From positions 929,467-993,466 of the forward strand of contig CM045734.1 of the NCBI GenBank assembly GCA_024760905.1: DNA of 64,000 nt, in the 5' to 3' direction. The notes below the pieces were generated by a model. The model had not been told where the DNA came from, did no database searches, and was given only the letters and a program-made list of their open reading frames with translations. The position numbers and the translations under genes are program-made. Positions 1 through 10,392 of this stretch are shown piece after piece. This DNA comes from Plotosus lineatus. Taxonomy: Eukaryota; Chordata; Actinopteri; Siluriformes; Plotosidae. Numbering within the stretch: position 1 is the first letter of the stretch; each line of letters starts with the position of its first letter.

Positions 1-774
1 CGTTTGGGATAAAGGTGTTTTTATCTGTTCTTATCTGGGATCCTGTGATTTGAAGTGGTTGGGTCTGTAGATCTACTCTCGCATCCAGAGAACAGTTGGC
101 CACACTGCGTCTGGATCTACCAAGAGTTCTCACTGGATTTGGCTCGCCATCCGTGTCCGAAACCAGCTTCCAGATCAAATCCAGATCCACTAAAAACCAG
201 TCTGCACATGCAGTACAGACACAATGAATAAAATATTTAACAACAATAATTCCTAAATAAAATGACAAAAGTGCATGAAAGGCACTGAATGGAATGTAAT
301 ACAAAACAACACAGCTTATCTGCACTACTTTAGTGCATTAGCAAAAGTGCTTTCAACAAAACATTTAGAAAAATAAAATGTAAGGTTCATTTTGTGCACA
401 GTACAATCTTTGTTATGTACTCCGACTGGTCTTAGCCTTTTAAAGACAAAAATAGTGCACACAGCTTTAAAAGTCACCACGTGTAAAGTTAGCATAGGTT
501 CACCACGTGTAAAGTTAGCATAGGTTCTTAAACTAGCTTCATATTGCAATGACTCACCGGAGCTTCCAAGAAAACAAACTCTCTCCACCCGGTTCGATTG
601 AGAGAGAACAAAACACATACAAGGCTTCGTGTCGCTTTTCGAGGGCTCTGTATGTCCTGCTCCTTACGCTCTCCTACACGCTCTGCTGGTCGCATGCAGC
701 ACGTGCCTATGACGCGCTCAAGGGGACTAGGAAACTAGTGCTTTCAGGGAGTGTTGGAAACTAGGGTTTTTTCC
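1..774. other. Unassigned left flank
   Basis: I see no convincing gene here. ORFs of up to 97 codons are present but show no recognisable motif. The only clear structure is a 26-bp direct tandem duplication listed separately. Confidence 0.5.
475..526. repeat. 26-bp tandem duplication (two copies)
   Basis: The 26-bp segment at 475-500, which begins CACCACGTGTAAAG, is repeated without change at 501-526. Each copy contains a CACGTG E-box. It looks like a recent local duplication; a regulatory role is only a guess. Confidence 0.85.
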
Positions 775-824
775 AATAAAATTAGTAACCATGTGTTTAC
801 CTGTGTTACACTAGCCTCTCTGAT

Positions 825-920
825 TTTGTTTCCAAAATATCTTGGATGTACTGTCCCTCTGATGGACTCATTCTTGATCCTATCCATCCTTGTTACTCCC
901 AACGTTCCCTGTGGTGTAGG
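825..920 (-). mobile_element. RTE LINE remnant (3' coding end)
   Basis: Read on the minus strand, this stretch encodes MDRIKNESIRGTVHPRYF. That matches the C-terminal part of the RTE LINE at 14846-14907, which reads MDRIRNESIRGTAHVRCF. It is a short isolated scrap, 5' truncated and without its 3' tail, and represents a fourth, older copy of the family in this window. Confidence 0.75.
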
Positions 921-959
921 AAAAAAGCACCGAGCAAACAATAGTATTTATAGACTCGT

Positions 960-1089
960 GAAGGACACGGGGGTGTGTGGGGGTATTTTCTTCCGATTGA
1001 GGTTTTGCAGTCATGTGACCCCAATACTTTCATGCGCCATCTTGGATGGCAAGCGTGATCCAGAACACACACACACACACACACACACG
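960..1089 (+). promoter_or_regulatory. Putative promoter or terminal inverted repeat arm, left
   Basis: The order of blocks TTGAGGTTTTGCA, GTCATGTGACC and GCCATCTTGGATGG recurs in inverted orientation at 3895-3970, upstream of the THAP exon. It lies just upstream of the ATG at 1101. GTCATGTGACC carries a CATGTG E-box and CCATCTTGG resembles a YY1 site. It may be a duplicated promoter or one arm of an imperfect terminal inverted repeat. A CA microsatellite (1064-1088) ends it. Confidence 0.45.
1064..1088. repeat. (AC)n microsatellite
   Basis: An uninterrupted AC run of about 25 bases, 12 bases before a candidate start codon. Confidence 0.95.
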
Positions 1090-1100
1090 ATTCACTAAGC

Positions 1101-1220
1101 ATGGCTTCAACAACAACCGATAATGACAGCGAAAGCAAAATATGCGAGAGTGTCGAAGGCAAAAGCAATGACTCTATAATATTGTCAGATGTTGTTAATC
1201 ATCTGACAGGTGATCAGAGG
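1101..1220 (+). CDS. Putative first coding exon, multicopy fish protein (partial)
   Basis: From the ATG at 1101, 40 codons run to an AGG|GTGAGG splice donor at 1221. The exon starts MASTTTDNDSESK and ends in LTGDQR. It is hydrophilic and acidic and has no domain I can name. It sits directly downstream of the promoter-like block at 960-1089 and upstream of the better recognised segment at 1255-1461, so I infer that it is the N-terminal exon of that gene. Reading through the donor meets a stop after eight more codons, which supports splicing or decay. The joining acceptor is not resolved. Confidence 0.4.
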
Positions 1221-1254
1221 GTGAGGTATCTGTTTATGAATGTTTAGGAATGTG

Positions 1255-1461
1255 TTAGAATGCGACCATTCTTCCCTTCCTGCTTTTGCCTACTTGGATC
1301 TTTGTACATATCTTGTCCACGGCTCATCTCCATTTAGCAAAGAGTTAAAAGCTTACAAACCAATGGAAGCTTACAAGTATTTTGTTGCCGGATTTGTAAG
1401 CTGTATGCAACAATGGGAGCCAGGAACTGGGAAGAGATACTACCACCTCATAACGGCTAAG
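1255..1461 (+). CDS. Internal exon resembling fish SWIM/YqaJ-type multicopy proteins (partial)
   Basis: The plus-strand frame encodes LPAFAYLDLCTYLVHG, then SKELKAYKPMEAYKYFVAGF and finally KRYYHLITAK, ending at an AAG|GTGCGT donor at 1462. The pattern 'LKAYKsleAYk.fvaGfV' is what I remember from the N-terminal region of a large, uncharacterised fish protein family whose members carry a SWIM zinc finger and a YqaJ-like exonuclease domain further downstream. Neither of those domains is in the window, because a Tc1 element begins about 110 bp after the donor. The 5' boundary is uncertain. This is probably a broken gene copy. Confidence 0.45.
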
Positions 1462-1573
1462 GTGCGTGTTCTATCCCCATATAGACCTACAAAAACAAGT
1501 GCTTATGCAATAATAAATTAAAATTATCACTGCTTATAATTATTGTATAAATTCACATATTTTATTTATATAC

Positions 1574-3144
1574 TAGTCCTTCTCAAAAAATTTGCATATT
1601 GTGATGAAGTTCATTATTTGCTGTAATGTACTGATAAAAATTAAACTTTCATATATTTTAGATTCATTGCACACCAACTGAAATATTTCAGGTCTTTTAT
1701 TGTTTTAATACTCATGATTTTGGCATATAGCTCATGAAAACCCAAAATTCCTATCTCAAAAAATTAGCATAACATGAAAAGGTAGTCTAAACGAGCTATT
1801 AACCTAATCTTCTGAATCAACCAATTAACTCTAAACACCTGCAAAAGATTCTTGAGGCATTTAAAAACTCCCAGCCTGGTTCATTACTCAAAACCGCAAT
1901 CATGGGTAAGACTGCCGACCAGACTGCTGTCCAGAAGGCCATCATTGACACCCTCAAGCAAGAGGGTAAGACACAGAAAGAAATCTCTGAGCAAATAGGC
2001 TGTTCCCAGAGTGCTGTATCAAGCCACCTCAGTGGGACGTCTGTGGGAAGGAAAAAGTGTGGCAGAAAACGCTGCACAACCAGAAGAGGTGACCGGACCC
2101 TGAGGAACATTGTGGAGATTCCAGACCTTGGGGGACCTGTGGAAGCAGTGGACTGAGTCTTGAGTAGAAACATCCAGAGCCACCGTGCACAGGCGTGTAC
2201 AGAAAATGGGCTACAGGTGCCGCATTCCCCAGGTAAAGCCACTTTTGAACCAGAAACAGCAGCAGAAGTGCCTAACCTGGGCTACAGAGAAGCAGCACTG
2301 GACTGTTGCTCAGTGGTCCAAAGTACTTTTTTTGGATGAAAGCAAATTTTGCATGTCATTCGGAAATCAAGGTGCCAGAGTCGGGAGGAAGACTGTGGAG
2401 AAGGAAATGCCAAAATGTCTGAATTCCAGTGTCAAGTACCCACAGTCAGTGATGGTCTGGGGTGCCATTTCAGCTGCTGGTGTTGGTCCACTGTGTTTTA
2501 TCAAGGGCAGGGTCAATGCAGCTAGCTATCAGGAGATTTTGGAGCACTTCATGCTACACCTGCTGCACATTTTCAGCACGACCTGGCACCTGCTCACAGT
2601 GCCAAAACCACTGCTAAATGGTTTACTGACCATGGTATTACTGTGCTCACATGGCCTGCCAACTGTCCTGACCTGATGCCCATAGAGAATCTGTGGGATA
2701 TTGTGAAGAGAAAGTTGGGAGACTCCAGACCCAACATTGTGGATGAGCTTAAGGCCGCTATCGAAGCATCCTGGGCCTCCATAACACCTCAGCAGTTCCA
2801 CAGGCTGATTGTCTCCATGCCACTCCGCATTGAAGCAGTCATTTCTGCAAAAGGATTCCCGACCAAGTATTTAGTGCATAACTGAACATAATTATTTGAA
2901 GGTTCAGTTTTTTTGTATTAAAACACATTTTTTAATTGGTCGGATTAAATATGTTCATTTTTTGAGATATGGATTTTTGGTTTTTCTTTACTTTTTTTGC
3001 CAAAATTATCAATATTAAAACAATGAAAGGCTTGAACTCCTTCAGTTTGTGTAATGAATCTAAAATATATGAAAGTCGAATGTTTTATCACAATATATAA
3101 AGTCGAAAGTTTATCACAATATGCTAATTTTTGAGAAGGACTAG
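1574..3144 (+). mobile_element. Tc1/mariner (DD34E) transposon, inactive
   Basis: The terminal inverted repeats start CTAGTCCTTCTCAAAAA at about 1575 and end with the complement TTTTTGAGAAGGACTAG at 3144. About 30 bp match, including the GCATATTGTGAT stretch. Between them lies one broken transposase gene. Subterminal AT-rich arms of about 300 bp flank the coding part. The right end is continuous with a SINE insertion whose 10-bp target duplication copies the transposon tip (3135-3144 and 3557-3566). The element is therefore older than the SINE. Confidence 0.9.
1902..2885 (+). pseudogene. Tc1-like transposase pseudogene
   Basis: The N-terminus (1902-2156, MGKTADQTAVQKAIIDTLKQ) carries the paired-type helix-turn-helix. 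It then hits a stop near residue 84. The catalytic part resumes at 2185-2570, with the first Asp in LFLDESKF. A frame change near 2570 leads to FQHDLAPAHS, which has the second Asp, and then CPDLMPIENLW, which has the Glu. Exactly 34 residues separate the second Asp from the Glu, so this is a DD34E enzyme. The C-terminus ends at 2885. Intact enzymes of this group are about 340 residues, and the length here agrees once the breaks are bridged. With a stop and a frameshift it cannot make transposase. Confidence 0.92.
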
Positions 3145-3556
3145 TGTAGGCCTCCGTCAGTCCCGAAGGACTATGGCTGCACTCTGGCCAGTATCCCGAC
3201 TGGTGATACTCCCCAGTGCACAGAGCCTGGGTAGTGAGTAATGAGGGACAGGCTGTTACCCAAGCAGCAAGTCCCCCCTGTCTCGACGCCACCGGAAGGA
3301 TCCAATGGAAAGGCAAGTGCCAATACGACTGGGTTCCAGTGCCGCTGCAGGAGAGAAACTACAGTCAATTTAGAACGGCCAATTAACCTACAGTGCATGT
3401 CTTTGGATTGCAGGGGAAACCGGAGCGCCCGGAGGAAACCCACACAAGCACGGGGAGAACATGCAAACTCCACACAGAAACGCCCAGGCCGGGCATCGAA
3501 CCCGGGCCTTCTTGCTGTGAGGCGGACGTGCTAACCACTACGCCACCGTGCCACCT
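3145..3556 (-). mobile_element. DANA/mermaid-like tRNA-derived SINE
   Basis: On the minus strand the element opens GGCACGGTGGCGTAGTGG, a tRNA-like head with an A box. A B box GGTTCGATGCC follows (3492-3502 on the plus strand). Next come the stretches typical of fish SINEs: TGTGTGGAGTTTGCATGTTC, then GGGTTTCCTCCGGGCGC. It is flanked by the 10-bp direct repeat GAAGGACTAG at 3135-3144 and 3557-3566, which I read as the target-site duplication. Pol III would transcribe an active copy. This one lies in what was the intron of the THAP gene. Confidence 0.8.
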
Positions 3557-3592
3557 GAAGGACTAGAATAAGCCTAATAATGTATAATTTAC

Positions 3593-3776
3593 CTGATACA
3601 AAGTGTTCGCTGCATATTCTACTGTATTCTGTAGGATTGCAGTCTTCCAAATTTACCGCTGCGATCCACTTGGCTTTTTTTTCCGGGTCAGATGGAAAAC
3701 GATAAAATGACAGTGCGGGCTTACTCCTCTGTCTGTTTGCACAGCCAACAGTGCAACACGATATAACCATACTCAC
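3593..3776 (-). CDS. THAP-domain protein, first coding exon
   Basis: From an ATG at 3776 the minus strand encodes 61 codons plus one base, ending at a CAG|GTAAAT donor (3592-3591). It shows the C2CH THAP zinc finger: CCTVGCANRQ at the N-terminus, then FYRFPSDP, KWIAAV, and finally SRICSEHF with the closing Cys and His. The conserved Pro and Trp are in place. THAP domains bind DNA in transcription factors and in P-element or Kolobok-type transposases. The rest of the protein would lie to the left, but Tc1 and SINE insertions follow directly and I find no second exon. The exon itself is intact. Confidence 0.85.
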
Positions 3777-4001
3777 TGGTTATTTTGTATCACTCCGGGG
3801 AAGTTAGGAACCGACAAACAACATCCAGTTGGGTAATGTTGAACCACTATTACTTATTTTAATGTTTAGCAATGTTGAATGAGCGCGCGCCGTTCAGATC
3901 ATGCCCTCCAATATGGCAGATAAACAAAAGTCATGTGACCCTGTGACGTCACGTGCAAAACCTCAATAGGGGGCATTACAGAAAATAATTGAGAAGCACT
4001 G
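3777..4001 (-). promoter_or_regulatory. THAP upstream region with transposon-like terminus
   Basis: The region upstream of the THAP start contains a GCGCGC stretch, CCAATATGG, GTCATGTGACC and TGACGTCA (a CRE-like site) on either strand, and repeats the block order of 960-1060 in inverse orientation. Its outer end, read on the minus strand, is CAGTGCTTCTCAATTATTTT (4001 back to 3982), which looks like a hAT-type terminus. It may be a promoter carried inside a mobile element. Confidence 0.4.
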
Positions 4002-4638
4002 CACGAGGCGTTCTCAGAGTATGGAGGAATACACGCAGAAGAATATGAGGCTAATTTGTCCAGAAAATCCATTTCCCCAACAGAGCTCGTAAATCAAAAA
4101 TTTACTTGTTGGATGGGACAGATTTTTGGTGGGATCAAAGCTCATATCATGGAAAATTTGTTATAAAAGACCATAAGTTAAGGTACCACTGGACTGGGGA
4201 AAGATGAGAAATTTTCATGTTGGTTAAATTCAATTAAATATTATTGAAATTGGTTTCACATAATGAATGGATTCTGAGTGAAATAAGTGCAACTAAGTAA
4301 ACACATTCTTCCTTCTCGATAATTTGACATTATTAATGAATATAGTCATTTTGTTTTCTGAACTGCTGAATCCTAATTAGAGTAGTGGGAAAGGTGGTGC
4401 CCATCTCAATCGGTTCTGAGCAAGAGCAGAGTATACAACTCCCCAGGCAGTGGCAGAATTTAAAATTAAAGGTAATCAATAAACATGAAAAAATACATAC
4501 AATTGAGCAGGACATTACAAAAATAAAAAGACAGATTTAACTTTCCTGAAAAGCCTGGCTATATTTGGAAAGTAATAAACATTTGTGTCGATAATTCTCC
4601 TCTTTACAATCATTTTGCTTTATTCTGGCATTATCTGA
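4002..4638. other. Unassigned intergenic DNA
   Basis: No supported gene. It contains only short ORFs and no recognised repeat. Confidence 0.5.
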
Positions 4639-4930
4639 TAGAGATGTTCTGTTCCAAAATCGTTGATCGGTTTCGGTTCGGTTTCCAGCTTGAAACTCGG
4701 TTTTCCGGGTTCGGTTTCCATTTTCCCATGAAAAAGTGACATCCACACTAACTCTACAGAACTTTTAGATATTAATTATTGGTAAAATGTTGCCATTGTC
4801 AGAGCATCAGTGAGCGATATTAAGTACTTTTAAATGTACTTTTAAAATTTACACAACGGTACTTGTTCCACTGAAATTTATTCTGGAAAATTAAAAAAAA
4901 AGTGAATGCAAGTGTTATGTGGTTTATGCA

Positions 4931-4954
4931 TTTTTTTTTTTTTTTTTTTTTTTT
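4931..4954. repeat. Poly-T tract
   Basis: A run of 24 T within AT-rich DNA of the hAT-type element. It may be the A-tail of an old minus-strand insertion. Confidence 0.9.
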
Positions 4955-5541
4955 GTGAAAATAGATCTATTATACGCTATTAAATTTAATTTAGCAAGTA
5001 AACTGAATTTAACTAGTACTATAATAATATAGACATTATGTATTAACATTACATTTTAAATATTATATCTTTTGAACCACTTGTCAATCTTATTTTCTTC
5101 TTTTCCTTTCGGCTGTCCATCAGGGGTCGCCACAGCAAATCATCTGCCTCCATCTCACCCTGTCCTCTACATCTTCTTCGTTACTCCCAAAGAGAACCTC
5201 AACATTTTCATCTCTGCGACCTCCAGCTCTGCCTCCTGTCTTTTCCTCAGCGCCACTGTTTCTAAACCATACAATGTCGCTGGCCTCATCACGGTCTTGT
5301 ACACTTTTCCTTTCATTCTTGCTGATAGTGTCCTATCGCACATCACACCAGACACTTTTTTTTAACCACCATTCCAACCTGCCTGCACACGCTTCTTCAC
5401 CTCTTTTCCACACTCCCCATTGCTCTGGATTGTTGAGCATAAGTACTTAAAATCCTCCACTTTCCTTATCTCTGCTCCCTGTAACCTCACCTTTCTTTTT
5501 GGGTATTGTCATTCACACACATGTATTCTGATTTACTGAGG

Positions 5542-5886
5542 CTAACCTTCATTCCCCTCCTTTCCAGGGCTCCTCCTCCACCTCTCTAGATTTTCCACCA
5601 CTTGTTCTCTACTCTCACTACAGATCACAATGTCATCTGCAAACATCATAGTCCATGGAGATTCTTGCCTAACCTCGTCTGTCAGCCTGTCCATCACCAT
5701 CGCGAAAAAGAAGGGGCTCAGAGCTGATCTTTGATGCAGTCCCACCTCCACCTTGACTTCGTCGGTCACGCCAACAGCACACTTCACCACTGTCTTACAT
5801 CTCTCATACATGTCCTGCATCACTCTAACGTACTTCTCTGCCACTCCAGACTTCCTCATGCAATACCACAGTTCTTCTCTTGGCAC
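5542..5886 (-). pseudogene. RTE reverse transcriptase fragment with FADD motif
   Basis: This frame opens with MPREELWYCMRKSGVAEKYV and reaches MMFADDIVICSE, the polymerase active-site motif of non-LTR reverse transcriptases. GLHQRSALSPFFFA before it is the conserved 'G..QG..LSP.LF' block, with the usual QGS turned to QRS. It ends at a frameshift after LERWRR. It is the only copy in the window that still contains the catalytic region. Confidence 0.85.
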
Positions 5887-6374
5887 CCTGTCATATACTT
5901 TTTACAGATCCACAAAGGCACAATGCAGTTCCCTCTGACCTTCTCTGTACTTCTCTATTAACATCCTCAAGGCAAACATTGCATCTGTGGTGCTCTTTCT
6001 TGGCATGAAACCAAACTGTTGTTCACAAACGCTGATCTCTGCCCTTAGTCTAGCTTCCACTATTCTTTCTCATAACTTCATTGTATGGCTCCTCAACTTT
6101 ATCCCTCTGTAATTGCCACAACTCTGCACGTCTCCCTTGTTCTTAAAAATGGGCACCAGCACACTTCTCCTCCATTCCTCTGGCATCTGCTCACTCTTGA
6201 AGACCTTGTTGAATGTTCTGGGCAGAAAACCTACTGCGACCTCTCTGAGACACTTCTATACCTCCACAGGTATATCAGAACCAACTGCCTTTCCATTCTT
6301 CATCCTCTTCAGTGCCCTCCTCACCTCACCCTTACTAATCTTTGCTACTTCCTGCTCCTCCATGGTCATCTCTT

Positions 6375-7205
6375 CTACTCTTTTTCTCTCTCTCTCTCTC
6401 TCTCATTTTCCTCATTTATCAGATCTTCATAGTACTCTTTCCATCTTCCCAGCACACTTCTGTCATCAGTCAATACATTTCCCTCTCTGTCCTTTATCAA
6501 TCTAATTTGCTGCACGTCCTTCCCATCTCCCTGTCTATCTCCCTGCTGTGCCAACCTGTTTATATCATTTTCTCCCTCCTTACTGTCTAACCTATCATAC
6601 AAGTCATCATATGCCCTCTGTTTGGCCTTTGCCACCGCTACTTTTGCCTTACGCTGTGTCTCCCTATACTCCTGTTTACTCTCTTCAGTCCTCTCAATGT
6701 CCCACTTCTTCTTAGCTAACCTCTTCCTGTGTACACACTCTTGCACTTCCTCATTCCACCACCAAGTCTCCTTATCTACTTTCGTTCCAGAGGACGCACC
6801 AAGTATTCTCCTACCTGTCTCCCTGATCACATTTGCTGTGGTTGTCCAGTCATCTGGAAACACTTCCTGACCACCAAAAGCCTGTTTCAACTCCTCCTTG
6901 AAGACAACACAACCCTCTTCCCTTTTCAGCTTCCACCACTTTGTCTTCTGCTCTGCCTTTGCCTTCTTCACCTTCCTCACCATCAGCGTCATCCTGCACA
7001 CCACCATCCTATGCTGTTTGGTAACACTCTCACCCACTATTACTTTGCAGTCACTGACTTCCTTCAAACTGCATCGTCTACACAAGATGTAGTCTACCTG
7101 TGTGCTCCTACCTCTGCTTTTATAAGTCACTTTATGCTCCTGTCTCTTCTTGAAGAAAGTGTTCACCACAGCCATTTCCATCCTTTTTGCAACATCGATC
7201 AACAT
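6375..7205 (-). pseudogene. RTE LINE linker and endonuclease C-terminus
   Basis: An open frame of 276 codons begins MLIDVAKRMEMAVVNTFF and passes STQVDYILCRR, the last endonuclease motif. A long basic linker rich in KAKAEQKTKWW, VHRKRLAKKKW and QRKAKVAVAKAK leads toward the reverse transcriptase. It terminates in a GA-rich low-complexity tract (EREREREKE, near 6380-6410). The frame is broken from the endonuclease N-terminal half at about 7200 and from the RT to the left. Confidence 0.8.
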
Positions 7206-7477
7206 CTGTCCATCTGTGTTCCTGTCCTGGATAATAACCTGCCCATCACTTCCTCGTCCCCTCTGTTGCCTGCACCAACATGTCTATTGAAGTCTGCCCC
7301 AATGACCACTTTTTCTACTCTGGGGGTACTCTGCATCACTTCATCTAACTCACTCCAGAATCTCTCCTTCTCTTCTAGCTCACATCCTGCCTGTGGGGCA
7401 TAAGCACTAACAACATTGACCATCACACCTTCATTTTCTAACTTGAGAGTCCTCACTCTGTCTGACACTCTTTTCAC
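7199..7477 (-). pseudogene. RTE endonuclease central fragment
   Basis: The frame contains VMVNVVSAYAPQAGCE and VVIGADFNRHVGAGN, the Asp-Phe-Asn active-site block of APE-type endonucleases of non-LTR elements. It ends in a stop after TQMDRC and overlaps the next frame at 7205, so a frameshift separates the pieces of one former ORF. Confidence 0.8.
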
Positions 7478-8040
7478 TTCTAGAACATCCTGACAAACCC
7501 CTCTTTCAAGATGACTACTACTCCATTTCTCTTCCCATCCACACCATGAAAAAAAACAGCTTAATCCCTGCTCCTAAGCTTTTAGCCTTGCTACCTGTCC
7601 ACCTTCCTCCTCTGCATCATGTCAGCCAGCTCTCTCCCTTTTCCTGTCATAGTTCCAACATTCAAAGTCCCTTCTCTCAGTCCGAGACCTCATACCTTTC
7701 CTCTTCTCTCTCTGCTTACGGAAATGCCTCCCGCCTCTCCTTCTTCGACCAACAGTAGTCCAATTTCCATCAGCACCCTGTTGGTTAACAGCACTGATAG
7801 TGGTCGTTGTTAACCCGGGCCTCGACCGATCCGGTATGGAGGTAATATTTGTGATTTGCATGATGAAGTTTGGCATTGGTTTTACGTTGGATGCCCTTCC
7901 TGACACAACTCTGCATTTATCCGAGCTTGGGACCGGCGTAAGTGGGAGAGACACTGATGTGCCCACCCACCCACAAGACGTGGAATTCGAAGCGCATTCC
8001 CTGCTTGACAAACTCAACCTTGATTCCTTCAAGGATTGGA

Positions 8041-8335
8041 ATTCCAGATGAGCTCAAATGCACCGTCATTTATTAAACATTTACTGAATTAAACAACTTA
8101 AAAAACTAAACTAAAAACTAAAGAGTGAAGCTTCCTTCTGTCTCTATCTTTGAGGCCAGCGGGGTGGGATGTTGAGAGACAGCCAATGAGAGAGCAACTC
8201 GCGCGTTGTTTGAATTTTGAATTTCTTTTCGTAAGAGGGGGTTGTGTCGTATCCCGAGGACGGAAACTCAGGGAATTTTTTTTCGTAACCCGGGGATTAC
8301 GTACACAGGGGTCTTCGTAAGTTTGGGGCCGACTG
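8041..8335. mobile_element. Tigger/pogo-like MITE
   Basis: The right end reads GGGGCCGACTGTA, the complement of TACAGTCGGCCCC. The interior has CGTAAG and CGTAACCCGG stretches typical of small non-autonomous pogo/Tigger elements in fish. It lies between the LINE 5' end and an AC/AT microsatellite. The left boundary is only approximate. Confidence 0.45.
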
Positions 8336-8342
8336 TATATAT

Positions 8343-8364
8343 ACACACACACACACACACACAT

Positions 8365-8413
<49 letters not shown>
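8343..8413. repeat. (AC)n(AT)n compound microsatellite
   Basis: About 30 bases of AC followed by about 40 bases of AT. It is long, perfect, and likely polymorphic. Confidence 0.95.
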
Positions 8414-8415
<2 letters not shown>

Positions 8416-8767
8416 GTTAATTATATGGCTCTCTGAGGATTAGATTTTAAAATACAGTACGTCTTTCTTTTGGCTCGATGAGTCAAAAATGTTCCCGACC
8501 CCTGATCTAGACTCTACAGTCAAAACTGTTACTGCAGAGAACCGTTTAAAGCGTTTTTTATGCAGCCTCAGTTTCTGGTCACGGTTTTAAAGGCACAATC
8601 ATAACCGAACCAAGTTTTTGGGAAACCGATCCATCTCTATTATCTTAATAACTCTGCTAATTATGACCTTCATTCAGTCACTTATTAAACCATTAAATGT
8701 ACAAAGATGTGTCACATGTTATGCCTTGTTTAAAAGTTGAATCATGGTTTTGCTCTTTTCTTTTCAG

Positions 8768-8836
8768 TTCCTGTTTGGGAACACTACAGCTGAGGACAGG
8801 CTTAAAAAATTCTTTGTTGGCAATAACGTGATTTCA
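8768..8836 (+). other. Candidate terminal exon, unidentified
   Basis: A good acceptor (TTGCTCTTTTCTTTTCAG, ending at 8767) is followed by an open frame reading FLFGNTTAEDRLKKFFVGNN. It then enters 25 A (8836-8860), with AATAAA-type signals near 8920. It could be the 3' exon of a plus-strand gene or a processed insertion ending in its A-tail. I recognise no family. Confidence 0.3.
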
Positions 8837-9354
8837 AAAAAAAAAAAAAAAAAAAAAAAAGACTGACCCAGGAGGGACATCATGCTATATTATGTATGTG
8901 GTGTTGTAAACACAGTAGAATAAAAATAAATATCTTATTTGAAATCAACATACTGAATATTAAAGTTTATTCTTTTAATATTGTAATCAACAGAGTATCA
9001 AGTTTTCTTCAACATATCAACTTTAATATTGCTGTCAACAACTAAGAAATCCCTTCGTCATGCTCTGCGCTGTTGCTGGTGGTTTATAATTAACTTGTAT
9101 TTGTCCCCTTCCGTTATGCTTTCCACCTTTATTGTTAAGACAGTACTGGCTAATGAGAATCGCTGTTTCACCGAACTGGTGAAATTGACCGAACACAAGG
9201 CGTGGTTAATACTGATTTTGGTCACTTCTTAGTGTGGTGTATGATAGGGCACACTCATGTATATTTTTATTTTTTGCATCTGTGAATACTCAGGCGGGGT
9301 TTTTATGTACAATTTTGGCCCAAGCGGCTGTGTTACTGCCAACAAAGATATTTT

Positions 9355-9740
9355 TAAGGCTGGCCTGATCATCCTCCTCCATCTCACTCTGTACTTTCTC
9401 ATTTTATCCCCAAACACTCCTCCCTGTGGTGTCCCTCAAACATATTAATTTCTAAATCTTGTCCCTTCTGGAAGATAAAAAAAATTCATAGCATTTTCAT
9501 CTCTGTTCTTGCAGCTCGATCTTGATCTCAGCTCCTTATCCTGTCTTTCTCAGCCTTATTGTCTCCAAACCATGCAGCATTTCTCACCTCATTATGGTCT
9601 TATAAACCCTTCCCTATATTGTTACAGATGCCCTACTGCCACAAATCACCGCGTCCGCTCTTCTCCTCCCATTCCACTCTGCCTTCAGTCTCTTCACTTC
9701 TCTACCGTGCTCTCTTACTTTTAATAGTCACCCAAGTTTT
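9355..9740 (-). mobile_element. Degenerate RTE LINE 3' fragment
   Basis: The order of blocks GCATTTTCATCTCTG, CTCAGC..CTGTCTTT, TCTCCAAACCATGCA and CTCATTATGGTCTT parallels the 3' coding end of the RTE copy at 5180-5340, but with many substitutions. It is a third, much older copy, with no open frame left. Confidence 0.6.
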
Positions 9741-9777
9741 TAAATGTTCACAAATATTTTTCGAAATCTCCCCATAG

Positions 9778-10392
<615 letters not shown>

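Larger units (their letters stand above)
5090..7970 (-). mobile_element. RTE-clade LINE, near full length, inactive
   Basis: On the minus strand the 5' end carries the leader GTGTCAGGAAGGGCATCC and then the segment around ACCGGATCGGTCGAGGCCCG. An APE-type endonuclease follows (VSAYAPQ, GADFNRHVG, STQVDYIL; 7480-7080), then a linker region and a reverse transcriptase with the catalytic FADD at 5643-5632. The C-terminus ends in the domain next to GCTGTGGCGACCCC. Vertebrate copies of this clade are often annotated as 'craniofacial development protein 2-like'. Several frameshifts break the coding region, for example between 7480 and 7620 and between 6370 and 5886. It inserted into the hAT-type element and is inversely oriented to the copy at 12731-15157. 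Confidence 0.85.
4639..8639. mobile_element. hAT-type element carrying nested insertions
   Basis: The left end is TAGAGATGTTCTG at 4639 and the right end is the complement CATCTCTA at 8632-8639. Inside each end are related GATCGGTTTCGG and GGTTCGGTT-like stretches. Directly outside lie TTATCTGA (4631-4638) and TTATCTTA (8640-8647), a 7-of-8 match that fits the 8-bp duplication made by hAT transposases. No transposase is visible. The interior is occupied by an RTE LINE (about 5090-7970), a MITE and microsatellites, so the original element was probably a short non-autonomous one. Confidence 0.65.

Noticed and set aside
751..1098. A 115-codon plus-strand ORF ending in HTHTHTH
   Set aside because: It covers an RTE remnant in antisense and an AC microsatellite.
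2529..2801. Minus-strand ORFs across the Tc1 transposase
   Set aside because: They are complementary-strand shadows of the DD34E catalytic region.
5072..7403. Plus-strand ORFs over the RTE copy (for example 224 codons at 6729-7403)
   Set aside because: They are antisense shadows of the LINE. Their peptides are Leu/Ser/Pro-rich, as expected from complementary strands.
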